DNA from: Paenibacillus sp. BK033
GTDB taxonomy: Bacteria > Bacillota > Bacilli > Paenibacillales > Paenibacillaceae
Assembly (NCBI RefSeq): GCF_004345425.1
Contig: NZ_SLVP01000003.1
Location: forward strand, 407,975-471,974
Length of the DNA stretch: 64,000 nt
Direction: 5' to 3'
Below the pieces are notes generated by a model. That model searched no databases and had not been told where the DNA came from. It saw only the letters and a program-made list of their open reading frames with translations. The position numbers were made by a program, and so were the translations under genes. This document shows, piece after piece, positions 9,111 through 19,121 of the stretch; positions within the stretch are counted from its first letter, which is position 1, and every line of letters starts with the position of its first letter.

Positions 9111-10028
9111 CTACTCCAAATAGTGGACACGGAAAATCATGTCCTGATTGTAATTGCCGAAGCCTCTGCCGAACAACGTCAGGCCGCCGACATGGGCGGC
9201 GTTGTCTTCGACGGCGAGGCGGAATACCCACTGATTGCGGTTCAATCCGATCTGGTCGATTCCGACATCCGAAATTTTCTGGCCATCGATGAAGGTACCG
9301 TTTTTCTGGACGCGGATAATCTTGAGCAGACCGTACTGATTAACGAAATCCTGCCACCAGGTTGGCGTGTATTTCCCTTTTACGGCTCCGTAATCGCCGG
9401 GACTGGTCCACATGCCAATCCGGACGCCGTTTAGGGTAAATACGATGTCCGACGGCCAGTTCTCATTGTAACCCGGCGCCTCGGAGCTGATCTCCAGCAC
9501 AATCTCGAGATCCTCGGGGTGCTGACCCGGCAGCAGATAGTTAGGTATCCGATACTCCACGTATCCTTTGCCGAACCATAGAATGCCGGCATTCATCCGC
9601 TCCGGCTCGAGGAAATACCTCGGGTCATCGAATTGGCCAATAACTTTTTCCGTTGTTGCGATACCGCAAGTCGGATACACCTCAAATTCGGTATAATGGC
9701 CGACCGGTATACTGATCTCGTGCGTTTTCTTCGGAGTAAAGCCGGGCTGAGGCAGATCAATCTGGATGCGGGAGGCCGCGATTTCGCAAATTTTGTGCGT
9801 GCCACCCTGTTTTCTGACCATCTTCGTCTGGATAATTCCCGCCTGCTCGAGCTTGCGGACATGCATCGTTACGATGGCACTGCTCAGACCAAGCGCTGCA
9901 GCCAGATCTTTGACATTCATTGGCTCAGCTGCACCGGCGAGAAGATCCAGAATATTTAATCGCACAGGACTAGCCAGCGCTTCATAAAGCGGAAGCCAGG
10001 CTTGATCGGTATCCGCTTTGATTAACAT
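9111..10028 (-). CDS. ArsR-type HTH regulator fused to a beta-rich C-terminal domain
   Basis: A 305-aa cytoplasmic protein with no signal peptide. Residues about 10-95 form a winged helix of the ArsR/HTH_20 type (SPVRLNILDLLAG, then the recognition helix LSSAIVTMHVRKLEQAGI). The remaining 200 residues are unlike a usual ArsR sensor. They are rich in aromatic residues and predicted beta strands (YVEYRIPNYLLPG, GLTLFGRGFGNYNQDMIFR), reminiscent of a carbohydrate-binding jelly roll; this reading is inference. The gene starts 13 bases after the stop of the GH51 arabinofuranosidase gene, so the two form one operon, and a role as a sugar-sensing repressor or activator of arabinoside use is likely. 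No metal-binding CXC motif of classical ArsR proteins is visible. Confidence 0.7.
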   Translation of the reverse strand: MLIKADTDQAWLPLYEALASPVRLNILDLLAGAAEPMNVKDLAAALGLSSAIVTMHVRKLEQAGIIQTKMVRKQGGTHKICEIAASRIQIDLPQPGFTPKKTHEISIPVGHYTEFEVYPTCGIATTEKVIGQFDDPRYFLEPERMNAGILWFGKGYVEYRIPNYLLPGQHPEDLEIVLEISSEAPGYNENWPSDIVFTLNGVRIGMWTSPGDYGAVKGKYTPTWWQDFVNQYGLLKIIRVQKNGTFIDGQKISDVGIDQIGLNRNQWVFRLAVEDNAAHVGGLTLFGRGFGNYNQDMIFRVHYLE

Positions 10029-10041
10029 GTTTCACATCCTG

Positions 10042-11586
<1,545 letters not shown>

Positions 11587-11674
11587 ATATCTTTATTAAA
11601 CATCAGCCGATGAAATAATTCAATAACGAATTCTTATATAATTGAATTAATATATTTATTAATTAATAAGGTAG

Positions 11675-12064
11675 TTTAAACATAAGTTTGGAGACCTGCT
11701 GCTGGTTGAAATCGCCAAACGCCTGAAGCAGCAAATCAGGCACAGCGACCGGATCGTCAGGTATGGAGGCGGTGAGTTTATTAACTGCTTCCAGAACTTA
11801 AGCGAGGATAACAGCATTCGCACGGCACATGACAAAATCAACGCCGCTTTCCCGGATCCGTTTCTTGTTCAGGGCAAGCCCGTCAGCCTATCGGCCAGCA
11901 TTGGCATAAGCTCCACTCAAGACCGGTACGCCAGTCTGAAACAGTTGATTACGGATGCAGACCAAGCGATGTATCAAAAGAAGCAGTCGAGAAAAAACCT
12001 TGAAGGCAGAAGCGCCAAGCCTAGACGCCACACCTTCAAGGTTTTTTTGTTTAGCTGCTGTTAG
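11675..12064 (+). pseudogene. Truncated GGDEF (diguanylate cyclase) remnant
   Basis: Reading rightward in one frame, the DNA encodes the last two thirds of a GGDEF domain. It has FGDLLLVEIAKRLKQQIRHS, then RIVRYGGGEF (the signature, with Gly for the Asp of GGDEF), then SASIGISST and DADQAMYQKK. An in-frame TAG at 11672-11674 and AT-rich sequence replace the N-terminal part, so there is no start codon or sensor domain. The frame runs into a terminator hairpin and ends at 12064. The altered signature and missing front indicate a decayed gene rather than an active cyclase. Confidence 0.75.
11996..12043. terminator. Terminator between GGDEF remnant and TauE gene
   Basis: AACCTTGAAGG pairs perfectly with CCTTCAAGGTT. 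Runs of T follow on both strands (seven T on the right, six on the left), so it serves the remnant and the leftward TauE gene. Confidence 0.85.
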
Positions 12065-12789
12065 CCGATAAGTCCGCCGACCGCTGTCCATATTCCGGTA
12101 ATCAGGATCAGCCAAAGCGCGATGGTTTTGAACAGCTTGTCATTCAGCCGGCCAACCGCCTTGATCCCAATAATAACCCCGATAATAAGCGCCGGAACCG
12201 CCCAGCCTGCCGCCTCCATAGACGCCTCGTTAAGCAGTCCTTCGTACATATACGTCCCAATCGTAATGATATTCAGGATTAAGGCGTAAGCCGTAATGTT
12301 GGCCCGAAAGGTCATCTTGTCTAGGCCTTGGTTGGTTAAAAACAATGCCACCGGAGGCCCGCTCATCGAGATGCTTCCGTTCAAAAAGCCGCTTACGGCA
12401 CCAACCGGCACATAAGCCAGCCGGCCAAGCGGAAAGCTTTTTCCGCTCAGCATCAAGATGGATACGACGACAACGAGCAGGCCAGCCCCTAGCTTCAGCG
12501 CATTCGCCGGAACATATAGCAAGGCATAAGCTCCAAGCGGTGCCGCGAGTAAACTCGCGGCCAGAAGCGGCCAAATCTGCCTGATTCGGATATGCTTCCG
12601 GCTGCTGTAAAGCACGGCAATGTTGGTCAAGAGACTTAATACTACAACGACCGGGACAGCCTGCTGCATCGGCATCAGCTTCACTAGCAGCGGCATGGAG
12701 ATTAGAGCAAATCCAAAGCTCGTCAATCCTTGCACAAAGCCAGCGAGCAGGACAATCATAAAAACAAACACAAGTTCATCTAGATGCAT
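12061..12789 (-). CDS. TauE/SafE family membrane transporter
   Basis: A 242-aa integral membrane protein with about eight hydrophobic segments, of the TauE/SafE (DUF81) family of putative sulfite or organosulfonate exporters. The duplicated family pattern is visible: GFVQGLTSFGFALISMPLL near the start and GAVSGFLNGSISMSGPPVALF in the middle. It follows the galactanase gene by 22 bases on the same strand and may be transcribed with it, but no functional link to polysaccharide use is evident. A CAGGAG site lies 13 bases before the ATG, a rather long spacing. Confidence 0.82.
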   Translation of the reverse strand: MHLDELVFVFMIVLLAGFVQGLTSFGFALISMPLLVKLMPMQQAVPVVVVLSLLTNIAVLYSSRKHIRIRQIWPLLAASLLAAPLGAYALLYVPANALKLGAGLLVVVVSILMLSGKSFPLGRLAYVPVGAVSGFLNGSISMSGPPVALFLTNQGLDKMTFRANITAYALILNIITIGTYMYEGLLNEASMEAAGWAVPALIIGVIIGIKAVGRLNDKLFKTIALWLILITGIWTAVGGLIG

Positions 12790-12811
12790 AACGGAATAAA
12801 TACTCCTGATT

Positions 12812-15800
12812 CTATTTAAGCAAGCGATAGACGACTTCAGCTGCCTCCGCGCGTGTCATCGATGCTGCCGGGGCAAACCGGCCGCCGCTCCGTCCTTTTA
12901 ACAGCCCTTGCTCATAAGCCCATTGTACAGAAGGCATCGCCCAATTCGCAATCGACGATTTGTCCAGGAACGGAAGCTCCTTGTCAACATTAGAGGAAGC
13001 AGAAGCTGCTTTATGGGAAATTTCATAGGCTTTGGCCAGCATAACGGCCATTTCTTGGCGCGTAATCGAGCCGTTAGGTACAAAGAGCTCTGCCGAACGC
13101 CCTTTTACAAGACCCGCTTCATAAGCCGCGGATACAGCTTCGGCATACCAGGCGGATGCCGGTACATCGCTGAAGCGCGAAGCTTGACCGCCGGTGCCGG
13201 CCAGCTTCAATGCACGAACAAGGATGGCAGTGAACTCGGCACGGCTGATCGCGCGCTCCGGTTCAAAGCTTGCGACTGCTGTCCCATTTATAATCTGCTT
13301 CGCCGAAAGGGATCCGATCGCAAGTGCTGCCCAATGCTCGGCCGGCGCATCCGTATAGGATTTCTTTACTTCAAGCAAGCCGTAGCTGCTGAAATGCGCA
13401 ACGTCTGCCTGCCATACGCCGTTTGATAATTGCCCGCCAACATAATGGATAGATCCGTCTTCGGCGAAATAATAAATACCCGTCAATTCCGCGTCTCCGC
13501 TTTGCGAAGCCTTCAGGCGAACAGTTAGCGGACTGCTGAACTTGGTCAGCTTCTCCGCATTGCCGTCCGAACCGGTTACCGACAACTCGAAGTTATAAAC
13601 GGTGCCAAGCGCTCGGACATCCGCGCCGGTGCCTGCAAGCAATTTATCCGCAGCCGCCCCCGTAACGGGCACAAAGCTTAAAATAATCTTGCTTCCCGCT
13701 TCCGTCTTCAGCTTGCCGAGCAGCTCGGTTACGACAGCCGAAGGAATCGTCAAGGACAGATCCCCTGCTGATAAGGTAACAGGCCCTTTCTTCAATTGAT
13801 CATACAAGCCGGATGGTAAAACAGCCTGCGTTGTTCCCAAAGGCAACTCTACCGTATACCCGCCTTTGCCATCCGCAGCCAATTGGGAGGAAGTAACGGT
13901 AGCTACGCCGGTAATGGTATGGCTTAATCCCCCGCTATTGCCGTTGGTTCCGCCGTTGCCGTTATTTTCTCCTCCTGGAGTCAGATCTCCTACTCTCACC
14001 ATCGCAATATCGTCCATGTAACCCCATGCTCCCGCCGGAGCATCCACATCAATACCGATCGAGACTTTGCCGTCCCGCACTTCAATTGCGCCGACCTTGT
14101 AGGAATGCCAATCATTCCAGCCGGTATTTACAACATCTGTACTGTACGTTAAGCTGCCGGATTTGGCGAACAAGCTTATCTTCTGCTCGTCGTATACGCC
14201 GCCGGATGCCGATGCGCGAAGCTCGTAAATTCCGTTCTCAAGATTCTCGAAAGACTGCGTAACCCTATACTTAAATGCTGTGCCCAGCCAATAATTAAGC
14301 GCATGCTCGCCTGTTTTGGCATTAGCCGCATTATGCTCAACCTTAACCGCTCCGCTATCTCCGGTAACCGTCCATGGCGCCAAAGCGCCGCTTTCGAAGC
14401 CCGGATTTTGCACGACGTTAACCTCCGCGGCTTCTACCTTCACCAGCTCAAGCTTGTCAAAATACCCCCATGCTCCTGCCGGTCCGTTTACTTGAATACC
14501 GACTTTTACCTGGCCGTCCTTCACTTGAATATCCCCGATCGTGTACTGCTTCCAGACGTTGTATCCGGCATTCGTTACCGGAGCGGATAGCGTCTGCCCG
14601 CCAGTCTCAGCCGTCAGCATGATCGTCTGGTCCGCATATTCACCCCCGGAAGCATATCCGCGAAGCTCATACGTTCCGTTCTCCAGCCCCGTTACCGTCT
14701 GCGATACCTGATAAGCAAAGGCCGAGCCCGACCAATAATTCAGTGCGTATTCGCCGGCTTTCGCATTACCCGCATTATGCTCGATTTTCACCGTGCCCGT
14801 ATCCCCGGTAACCGTCCAATCCGCCAGCGTACCGCTCTCAAAGCTGCCATTCTTCAGCAGATTAGGGCTTCCCGTCACTGTCACTTCTACCGAGGTGCTA
14901 AGATTGGTACCCGCCACCTTCCCTTGAACCGTAAACGTTCCCGGCGCGCTTAACAGCTCTTGGTTATATTCCTCCCATTCAACCGGTGCCGCCGTAATGG
15001 TTCCTTCGTTATAGAGTACCTTTGTATCCGCCGGCAGCGACAAGACATCTCCCGTTGCAATCGTAACCGGCGTAGCAGGATATACGAGAATCGGATCTAC
15101 GCTTGCGATGCTGCCCGGTACATATTGGAATGCGTTTAGCGAGTCAAGCGCATTGCCGTCATAATCAAACATCGCCTGATTCTCCCATGCATTGCCTTCG
15201 CCTTGCTTCCAGCCTACACCCGGCAGCCAAGCCGGCTCCCAGTAAAATACGCCGAGTCCAAGCCCGCCTTGCACATCGGCAACGGTATTCAGCACCGTCT
15301 CGGTGACAAGCTTCTGATTCGCCACGGATGCTTCAAAGCCAACAAGCTTTGTCTCGTTCTCGCCAACCGTATTGGGATGATCATCGCCATTCTCAAGCGT
15401 ATTGGCATACGACGTTTCCGCTACGACAATCGGCTTGCCGTATCTTGCGGCAATATCGTCCATATTGGATTTCAGCTGCTGGAACGTGCCGTGCCAGAAC
15501 GGATAATAGCTCATGCCGATAACGTCATAGTCTACATTCCGTGCTTCCATTGCGTCAAAAAAGCTGCGGAACTTGCCGTTATTGCCGCCTTCCGCCAAAT
15601 GCAGCATGATTTGCGTCGTTTGACCGTTTGGCGTAGTGTCCCGTACCGCTTTAACGCCTTCGCCGATCAACCCGGCAAGGTTATCCATGTTGCTTGTTGA
15701 CCCATCGGGCAGCAGCATGCCGCTGTTAATTTCATTGCCGATCTGAACCATATCCGGATAAGCATTCGCCTCGGCAAGATCGCTCATGACGTCTGCCGTA

Positions 15801-16264
15801 TAATCATAGACAGCTGTCTTCAGATCCGCAAAGCTAAGATCCTTCCACGCCGCCGGCTTCACCTGTTGTCCCGGATCCGCCCAGAAGTCGGAGTAATGGA
15901 AGTCAAGCAGCAGCTTCATCCCTGCCGCCTTCACCCGCTCCGCCATCGCAAGCACATGGGCCTTGTCATTGTAGCCATCCGCCTGCACCGGATCATTCCA
16001 GAGGCGAAGACGGACATAATTGACTCCGTGATTTTTCATAATGGTCAGCAGGTCCTGTTGGATTCCTCCATCATAAAACTTTACATTCTTATCCTCGAGC
16101 GCCTGTAAAGTCGAAATATCGACGCCTTTAATAAACGTATCGGGATCGGACAAATTGCTTTCCGCCGCCTCCAATTTCTTCACCGGCCCAATAGCCAGCA
16201 GAGATGTAAGCGCTAACGTAAACGTGAAAAATAAAAGAATGCTTCTTCTAGCTATCTTTTTCAT
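12812..16264 (-). CDS. ganB: Surface-anchored endo-beta-1,4-galactanase (GH53) with CBM and SLH domains
   Basis: A 1150-aa secreted enzyme. The ATG at 16264 is chosen because GGGAGG precedes it and a signal peptide follows (ending near LEAAE at 35). Residues about 40-390 are GH53, which cleaves beta-1,4-galactan of type I arabinogalactan, with acid/base Glu178 (VQIGNEIN) and nucleophile Glu283 (VVAETSY). Next come a bacterial Ig-like domain (about 420-500) and two tandem homologous modules of about 145 aa (NGSFESGTLADWTVTGD and NPGFESGALAPWTVTGD), which look like CBM61-type galactan-binding modules. A Gly/Asn linker, a short beta domain and three SLH repeats to the C-terminus follow. The layout suggests an enzyme fixed to the S-layer or cell wall that feeds oligosaccharides to the ABC transporter encoded just upstream. 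Confidence 0.93.
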   Translation of the reverse strand: MKKIARRSILLFFTFTLALTSLLAIGPVKKLEAAESNLSDPDTFIKGVDISTLQALEDKNVKFYDGGIQQDLLTIMKNHGVNYVRLRLWNDPVQADGYNDKAHVLAMAERVKAAGMKLLLDFHYSDFWADPGQQVKPAAWKDLSFADLKTAVYDYTADVMSDLAEANAYPDMVQIGNEINSGMLLPDGSTSNMDNLAGLIGEGVKAVRDTTPNGQTTQIMLHLAEGGNNGKFRSFFDAMEARNVDYDVIGMSYYPFWHGTFQQLKSNMDDIAARYGKPIVVAETSYANTLENGDDHPNTVGENETKLVGFEASVANQKLVTETVLNTVADVQGGLGLGVFYWEPAWLPGVGWKQGEGNAWENQAMFDYDGNALDSLNAFQYVPGSIASVDPILVYPATPVTIATGDVLSLPADTKVLYNEGTITAAPVEWEEYNQELLSAPGTFTVQGKVAGTNLSTSVEVTVTGSPNLLKNGSFESGTLADWTVTGDTGTVKIEHNAGNAKAGEYALNYWSGSAFAYQVSQTVTGLENGTYELRGYASGGEYADQTIMLTAETGGQTLSAPVTNAGYNVWKQYTIGDIQVKDGQVKVGIQVNGPAGAWGYFDKLELVKVEAAEVNVVQNPGFESGALAPWTVTGDSGAVKVEHNAANAKTGEHALNYWLGTAFKYRVTQSFENLENGIYELRASASGGVYDEQKISLFAKSGSLTYSTDVVNTGWNDWHSYKVGAIEVRDGKVSIGIDVDAPAGAWGYMDDIAMVRVGDLTPGGENNGNGGTNGNSGGLSHTITGVATVTSSQLAADGKGGYTVELPLGTTQAVLPSGLYDQLKKGPVTLSAGDLSLTIPSAVVTELLGKLKTEAGSKIILSFVPVTGAAADKLLAGTGADVRALGTVYNFELSVTGSDGNAEKLTKFSSPLTVRLKASQSGDAELTGIYYFAEDGSIHYVGGQLSNGVWQADVAHFSSYGLLEVKKSYTDAPAEHWAALAIGSLSAKQIINGTAVASFEPERAISRAEFTAILVRALKLAGTGGQASRFSDVPASAWYAEAVSAAYEAGLVKGRSAELFVPNGSITRQEMAVMLAKAYEISHKAASASSNVDKELPFLDKSSIANWAMPSVQWAYEQGLLKGRSGGRFAPAASMTRAEAAEVVYRLLK
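16204..16219. promoter_or_regulatory. Candidate cre (CcpA) site inside the galactanase signal-peptide region
   Basis: ATGTAAGCGCTAACGT matches the cre consensus WTGNAANCGNWWNCAW at all fixed positions but one. It lies about 45 bases inside the coding region, a place where cre sites act as roadblocks in Bacillus. Catabolite repression of galactanase is therefore plausible. Confidence 0.45.
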
Positions 16265-16294
16265 CTTTTTTCCTCCCTTTTTGGGTTTTAAAAA

Positions 16295-16316
16295 GGAGGA
16301 GACTTTTGTCTCCTCC
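16295..16316 (-). terminator. Intercistronic hairpin before the galactanase gene
   Basis: GGAGGAGAC, a 4-base loop and the perfect complement are followed leftward by TTTTTAAAA. It lies between the binding-protein gene and the galactanase gene and could attenuate read-through. A similar GGAGAGAC hairpin sits at 16514-16534, next to the binding-protein stop codon. Confidence 0.7.
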
Positions 16317-16323
16317 AAGCTGA

Positions 16324-16506
16324 GAAAATGGTTCACTAGAGAATAGTCGGCGAAAGGGAAAGGGGTGTCCCCTGAGGAGCGTTAGCGTCCGCCTTTGTCT
16401 GCGGGAAATCTCCTTTGGAGATAAAATTCAAATTTCCTGCAGACAACAGTGGCCGAAGGGGATACCCCGTTCCTGCACGACCCACATTCTCTAACGAATC
16501 ATTTTC
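16324..16506 (-). repeat. Covarying multi-stem intergenic element, copy E
   Basis: There are three nested stems. The outermost is 16324-16344 with 16486-16506 (18 of 21). The middle stem GGGGTGTCCCC (16362-16372) pairs with 16458-16468, and the inner stem TTGTCTGCGGGAAAT (16395-16409) with 16432-16446 (14 of 15). The segments between middle and inner stems (GAGGAGCGTTAGCGTCCGCC and CAGTGGCCGAA) match the conserved loop segments of the other copies when read on the minus strand, although both stems differ from all of them. It fills the spacer between the binding-protein and galactanase genes. Confidence 0.65.
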
Positions 16507-16535
16507 CTAAAGGCAGGAGAGACAATCGTCTCCCC

Positions 16536-18119
16536 TTATTGATTAGCCAAGAAAGCGTCGATCTGGCTTTGCAGCTCCTTCTGCACCTTCTCAATACCCG
16601 CTGCTTTCAGCTGCGCGATCAGATCCGCTTGGCCTTTGTCGATGTCCTTGATCAGGCCGTACTCGAGCGGAATCGCGTAACGGAGCATCACGTTTCCTAC
16701 GTTAGCTACTTCGTTCTTCACGTTTGCATCGTTAAAGACAAAGGTCTCAAGCTTGAAGTGGTAAACCTTTTTCTCCCAATCCGCCGCAATCGCGTCTGCC
16801 TCGGCAGGGTACGATGCGTCTTTGCGGTTCAGCGGGGAGTTCGATCCCCAGTTGGAGAAGCCGGTGTAGTTCGGCGTGCCAGGCAAAGCGTTAAACTTGT
16901 CATCGCCTACAGGCTCATAGTTCGTGCCCGCAATGCCGTACATGAACAGGTCGTGGATTTCTTTATCGTTTTGCAGCAGGTCGAGCACCATCAGCGAACG
17001 TTCGGCTTTCTTCGATGTCGCATGGATCGCAAAGCCGTTTTGCGTCGAGATCGCCGCGATTTTCTTGCTGTTAGGCGTCAGATCCGCGATGGCCAGCTCA
17101 ACATCCGGCTGCTCGCGTTTCAGTTCCGCCAGGTTCATCGCTACCGTACCCAGGTTTTGTGCGTAAGAAGCGGTTTTTCCGGCTTTAATATCCTGCCAAA
17201 CGTCGTTTTTGTTGGACACGATGTTTTTGGACCATGCGCCGTTGTCTGCCAGATCTTTATAATAAGCAAGAAGGGATTTGAATTCCGGTGTGTCGTAAAT
17301 GTTGAATACTTTGCCTGTTGGATCGTCCAGCTTGTAAGCAAGCGGCATGCTGTAGTCTACCAGGTTGAAATCATTCGCCTGCTCGAGCAGGATTTGGTCA
17401 AGCTCATGCCATTTCCAGCCGTCGGCGCCTTTGGCGTTAAAGCCGTTGATGCCTTTTTCGTTAGCCGCAACCGCCTTCAGGTAAGCCGCATAAGTCTCGG
17501 GGCTGTTAACCGGCTCCAGATTGTATTTCTTGCGCAGATCTTCGCGGATCAGTACCGCTTTGTCCGTTACTTCCGGGTTGTTGTTCGGCACCATGAACTG
17601 CTTGCCGTTCACCTTCGACTGCTCCCATGCTACCGCAGGCATCGCTTTCATCGTTTGCGGCATAAACTTGCTCAGCATATCGCCCGTAAGCTCCATGAAG
17701 CCGCCTTTGAGCGCCTGGTCATTGTAGAACGCCCAGTTAGCCGTATAGGCAATATCGAAATCCTCGTTCGCCGCGAATTTCAGCGGATATTTCTGCGTCC
17801 AATCCGCCCAGTCTAGGAACTCCGCATCGATGGTTGCGTTAACCTTTTCTTTCAGCTTTTTGTTGATTTCCGCGAATACCGCGTCATAGTCAACCGGTTT
17901 GCCGCCAACCATCAGCATTTTGATCTTTAGCTCTTCGGACGTGTCGACCGCGCCGGCATCCGCCGATGCCGCAGGAGATTGCGATTCCGCAGCCGGCGAC
18001 TGCGTCGCTTCCGCATTCGTCCCGCCGTTATTTCCATTATTGCTGCCGCATGCCCCTAGCACTGTTGCGGAAAGGGCAAACGTTGCCGCCAGCAGCATGA
18101 CCGATTTTTTGTTTCGCAT
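16536..18119 (-). CDS. ABC transporter sugar-binding lipoprotein
   Basis: A 527-aa extracellular solute-binding lipoprotein. The signal peptide ends in a lipobox (LGAC, modified Cys24), followed by a Gly/Asn/Ser/Ala-rich linker to about residue 60. The mature part is the long family-1-like binding protein type (LipO/DUF3502 group) found beside LplB/LplC permeases in Paenibacillus. It would capture oligosaccharides, here probably beta-1,4-galacto-oligosaccharides released by the adjacent GH53 enzyme (inferred from context). It is the third gene of the permease operon, and an AGGGGGGA ribosome site precedes the ATG. No ATPase gene is present, as usual for this class, which shares a general MsmX-type ATPase. 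Confidence 0.9.
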   Translation of the reverse strand: MRNKKSVMLLAATFALSATVLGACGSNNGNNGGTNAEATQSPAAESQSPAASADAGAVDTSEELKIKMLMVGGKPVDYDAVFAEINKKLKEKVNATIDAEFLDWADWTQKYPLKFAANEDFDIAYTANWAFYNDQALKGGFMELTGDMLSKFMPQTMKAMPAVAWEQSKVNGKQFMVPNNNPEVTDKAVLIREDLRKKYNLEPVNSPETYAAYLKAVAANEKGINGFNAKGADGWKWHELDQILLEQANDFNLVDYSMPLAYKLDDPTGKVFNIYDTPEFKSLLAYYKDLADNGAWSKNIVSNKNDVWQDIKAGKTASYAQNLGTVAMNLAELKREQPDVELAIADLTPNSKKIAAISTQNGFAIHATSKKAERSLMVLDLLQNDKEIHDLFMYGIAGTNYEPVGDDKFNALPGTPNYTGFSNWGSNSPLNRKDASYPAEADAIAADWEKKVYHFKLETFVFNDANVKNEVANVGNVMLRYAIPLEYGLIKDIDKGQADLIAQLKAAGIEKVQKELQSQIDAFLANQ

Positions 18120-18175
18120 GTGTATCCCCCTAAAAATATAGTCATATATGATAACCAGGTTGCCCTGAGGTCATC

Positions 18176-19093
18176 CTAACCTTTCACCGCGCCAAGCGTA
18201 AGGCCTTGCACGAAATAACGCTGAATGAACGGATAGGCGAGCAGGATCGGCCCGGTGGCGACAATCGTCATCGCCATCTTGAGGCTCTCCGTCGGGATGT
18301 TTGTCGTAACGACCGCTCCCGAAGCGACCATCGCCTTGCGCATGCCATCCATGTTGCCAAGCATTTTGTACAGATAATACTGAAGCGGCATCAGCTTCTC
18401 GTCGCTGACAAACAGAAGCGCGTTGTACCAGTCATTCCAGTAAGCCAAAGCGATGAACAAGCCGATGGTGGCAAGTACAGGCTTGGACAGGGGCAGAATC
18501 AGCTGGACGAAAATGCGGAAGTCCCCCGCGCCGTCGATCTTGGCCGATTCGGTAATCGCCTCCGGAATGCTGCTCATGAACGTCTTCATCACGATTATAT
18601 AGAACACGTTGAGAAGCATCGGGAGGATAAGGACGATCAACTTGTCTTTCAAATCCAGATACGTAACGATCAGCATATACCATGGTACAAGACCTCCGCT
18701 GAACAATGTCGTAAAGAAGAAGAAGAAAGCAAACTGGTTGCGCCACCTGAAATCTTTCCGCTGAAGGACGTAAGCCGTCATCGCGGTTACGAATAACCCG
18801 ACCAGCGTCCCGATTGCCGTCACCGCAATGGTGACCCCATACGCCCGGAGCATCTGCTCCGGATATTTGAACAGCACGCTGTAGGCCTCGGCGGACCAAA
18901 CGGCCGGTATGAGCTGATAACCTTTCTCCACAATAGAGCTTTCCTGCGATAATGAGGATGATACTACGAGCAGGAACGGTATGAAGCAGATGACAGCCAA
19001 GAGCGATATAAAGATGTAGCCGATGACTCTCAGCAGCATGATGTCCGCCTGACGTTTAACCCCGCTTTTCCCCGTTTGGGCAATTGCACTCAT
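18176..19093 (-). CDS. Sugar ABC transporter permease (LplC type)
   Basis: A 305-aa inner-membrane permease with six transmembrane helices (first at about 25-45). The cytoplasmic EAA loop is readable as SIPEAITESAKIDGAGDFRIF near residue 185, and the C-terminal end PFIQRYFVQGLTLGAVKG is characteristic of the CUT1 LplC/YtcP group. It forms the channel with the LplB-type permease encoded 28 bases upstream and receives substrate from the downstream lipoprotein. An AGAGGGA ribosome site precedes the ATG. Confidence 0.93.
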   Translation of the reverse strand: MSAIAQTGKSGVKRQADIMLLRVIGYIFISLLAVICFIPFLLVVSSSLSQESSIVEKGYQLIPAVWSAEAYSVLFKYPEQMLRAYGVTIAVTAIGTLVGLFVTAMTAYVLQRKDFRWRNQFAFFFFFTTLFSGGLVPWYMLIVTYLDLKDKLIVLILPMLLNVFYIIVMKTFMSSIPEAITESAKIDGAGDFRIFVQLILPLSKPVLATIGLFIALAYWNDWYNALLFVSDEKLMPLQYYLYKMLGNMDGMRKAMVASGAVVTTNIPTESLKMAMTIVATGPILLAYPFIQRYFVQGLTLGAVKG

Positions 19094-19121
19094 CTATAAT
19101 CCCTCTTTCGTAAGTATCAGC

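Noticed and set aside
8640..9120. rRNA/tRNA or known riboswitch in the odhB downstream spacer
   Set aside because: The hairpins have no tRNA cloverleaf or known aptamer consensus, and the same loops recur at unrelated loci.
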